Source: Candidatus Coatesiibacteriota bacterium (lineage in GTDB: Bacteria > Oederibacteriota > CAKKQC01). From it: DNA of 5,435 nt. The translations under genes and the position numbers were made by a program. The stretch lies in the NCBI GenBank assembly GCA_023265785.1, contig JAHFSL010000055.1, positions 1 through 5,435 of the forward strand. Direction: 5' to 3'. This document shows positions 4,733 through 5,435 of this stretch, one piece after another (positions within the stretch are counted from its first letter, which is position 1; every line of letters begins with the position of its first letter). Under the pieces are notes generated by a model. That model saw nothing but the letters and a program-made list of their open reading frames with translations. It was not told the origin of the DNA and did not search any database.

Positions 4733-5435
4733 TTCGCTTCGCCCTCACTCATCCCCTTCAACTTTAGTTCATTGAGGGCCGTGATCGCCCGGCGGGCCGC
4801 CTCCTGGGAGGACGAGAGCACCTCGGGCATCCGAAAGGTGTGCCAGTGGACCAGGGACGCCTCCACCAGCCTGGTCACCGACGCCAGCTCACGCTCCTGC
4901 GCCGAAGCCTCCACCCCCTTGGCCCGGGCGGCCGCAACGGCGCGCTTGAGTCGCCGGGTGGATCCCGCGGCATGATTCAACGACAGGAGCGCCCCGAAGG
5001 CCTGGGTGGGCCGCCGGTGGCACAGGGTGCAGGTCATGGCCATGGTCTGGGGATCCAGGATGTGGTTGGCCATCGCCCCGTGGCAGGTGATGCAGTTCGG
5101 GCCCTTGCCGGTGGTGCTCAATTCCAGGAAATGACGACTCTCCTTGAAGGCCGCCAGTTCGCCCGCGTGGCACCGGCCGCAGGTCTCGGGAACCCGGGTG
5201 TAGTACACGGGGCTCTTGGGATCGGAGGAATCGAGCATCCCGGCATGGGCGCCGGCCTTGTCCGCCTTGGCCGCGTTGCCGCCGTGGCAGTGCTCGCACC
5301 CCACGCCCTTCACGGCGTGGATGGACTTGGCCCAGTCCCCGTAGGTGTGACGCAACTCCGAAGCGTCCCCCGCGCTCCGGTGGCACGCCACGCACGAACT
5401 CGCCCCCCCCTTGGGACCTGCCCCCGTTGCGGGTG
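4729..5435 (-). CDS. Multihaem cytochrome c, at least five haems (5' end outside window)
   Basis: The C-terminal 234 residues of a multihaem c-type cytochrome, open to the window edge; the signal peptide or anchor and possibly more haems are missing. Five CxxCH sites are seen: CVACH (14-18 counted from the edge), CEHCH (46-50), CGRCH (85-89), CITCH (114-118) and CTLCH (135-139). Possible distal His ligands include those in SIH, SRHF, ANH and LNH. The haem part is of the cytochrome c554/NrfB-like kind (S-H--KGVGCEHCHGG, then SRHF-x(n)-GPNCITCHG). After the last haem come about 90 residues of predicted helix, with VHWHTFRMPEVL at 195-206 and a final amphipathic helix. It overlaps the Rieske start by 4 bases, which makes it the probable electron acceptor or output module of this quinol oxidoreductase. 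Apparent starts such as the GTG at 5391 cut through the first haem motif and are not real. Exact subfamily unknown. Confidence 0.9.
   Translation of the reverse strand, partial: PATGAGPKGGASSCVACHRSAGDASELRHTYGDWAKSIHAVKGVGCEHCHGGNAAKADKAGAHAGMLDSSDPKSPVYYTRVPETCGRCHAGELAAFKESRHFLELSTTGKGPNCITCHGAMANHILDPQTMAMTCTLCHRRPTQAFGALLSLNHAAGSTRRLKRAVAAARAKGVEASAQERELASVTRLVEASLVHWHTFRMPEVLSSSQEAARRAITALNELKLKGMSEGEAK
4742..4746 (-). promoter_or_regulatory. Shine-Dalgarno sequence for the Rieske gene
   Basis: GAGGG on the minus strand, 9 bases before the ATG at 4732 and inside the end of the multihaem cytochrome gene. It supports the ATGA-overlap start over the internal ATG at 4684. Confidence 0.6.

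Noticed and set aside
3489..4775. Long plus-strand open frame of 428 codons
   Set aside because: Antisense to cytochrome b and the Rieske gene, low-complexity Arg/Pro/Ser composition, no domain.

Overview
This is a GC-rich bacterial window in which every gene I can support lies on the minus strand, so the genes read from right to left. In order they are: a multihaem cytochrome c (5' end outside the window), a Rieske iron-sulphur protein, a split cytochrome b of the b6 type, and a subunit IV-like protein fused to two cytochrome c domains. After a 73-base gap come a pterin-binding methyltransferase-like gene with a 1-base frameshift, an amidohydrolase, and the start of a membrane pyrophosphatase (3' end outside the window). 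I saw no RNA gene, mobile element or CRISPR array.

Right block (about 2569-5435): this encodes a Rieske/cytochrome b quinol oxidoreductase. Quinol would be oxidised at the site formed by the b6-like subunit, the PEWY-bearing subunit IV part and the Rieske protein. Electrons would then pass to c-type haems. Five haems are visible in the partial multihaem protein and two in the C-terminal domains of the subunit IV fusion. All junctions in this block are 4-base stop/start overlaps (ATGA, GTGA, GTGA), which indicates one tightly coupled operon. The Rieske protein lacks the usual Ser and Tyr near its cluster, and the b subunit lacks the Cys that holds haem ci in b6f complexes.

Left block (1-2495): a methyltetrahydrofolate:corrinoid methyltransferase-like (DHPS-fold) gene is followed, by another GTGA overlap, by a metal-dependent amidohydrolase. 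One base after that starts hppA, the membrane ion-pumping pyrophosphatase, behind a strong Shine-Dalgarno sequence. The methyltransferase/amidohydrolase pair is a plausible small cassette of unknown substrate. The frameshift lies in a C/G homopolymer and could be an assembly error or a real lesion.

Organism: high GC, a b6-type split cytochrome b with multihaem cytochrome c, and hppA fit an uncultured anaerobic or facultative lineage such as Methylomirabilota/Rokubacteria, Nitrospirota or a deltaproteobacterial relative. This is inference only; no marker gene is present.
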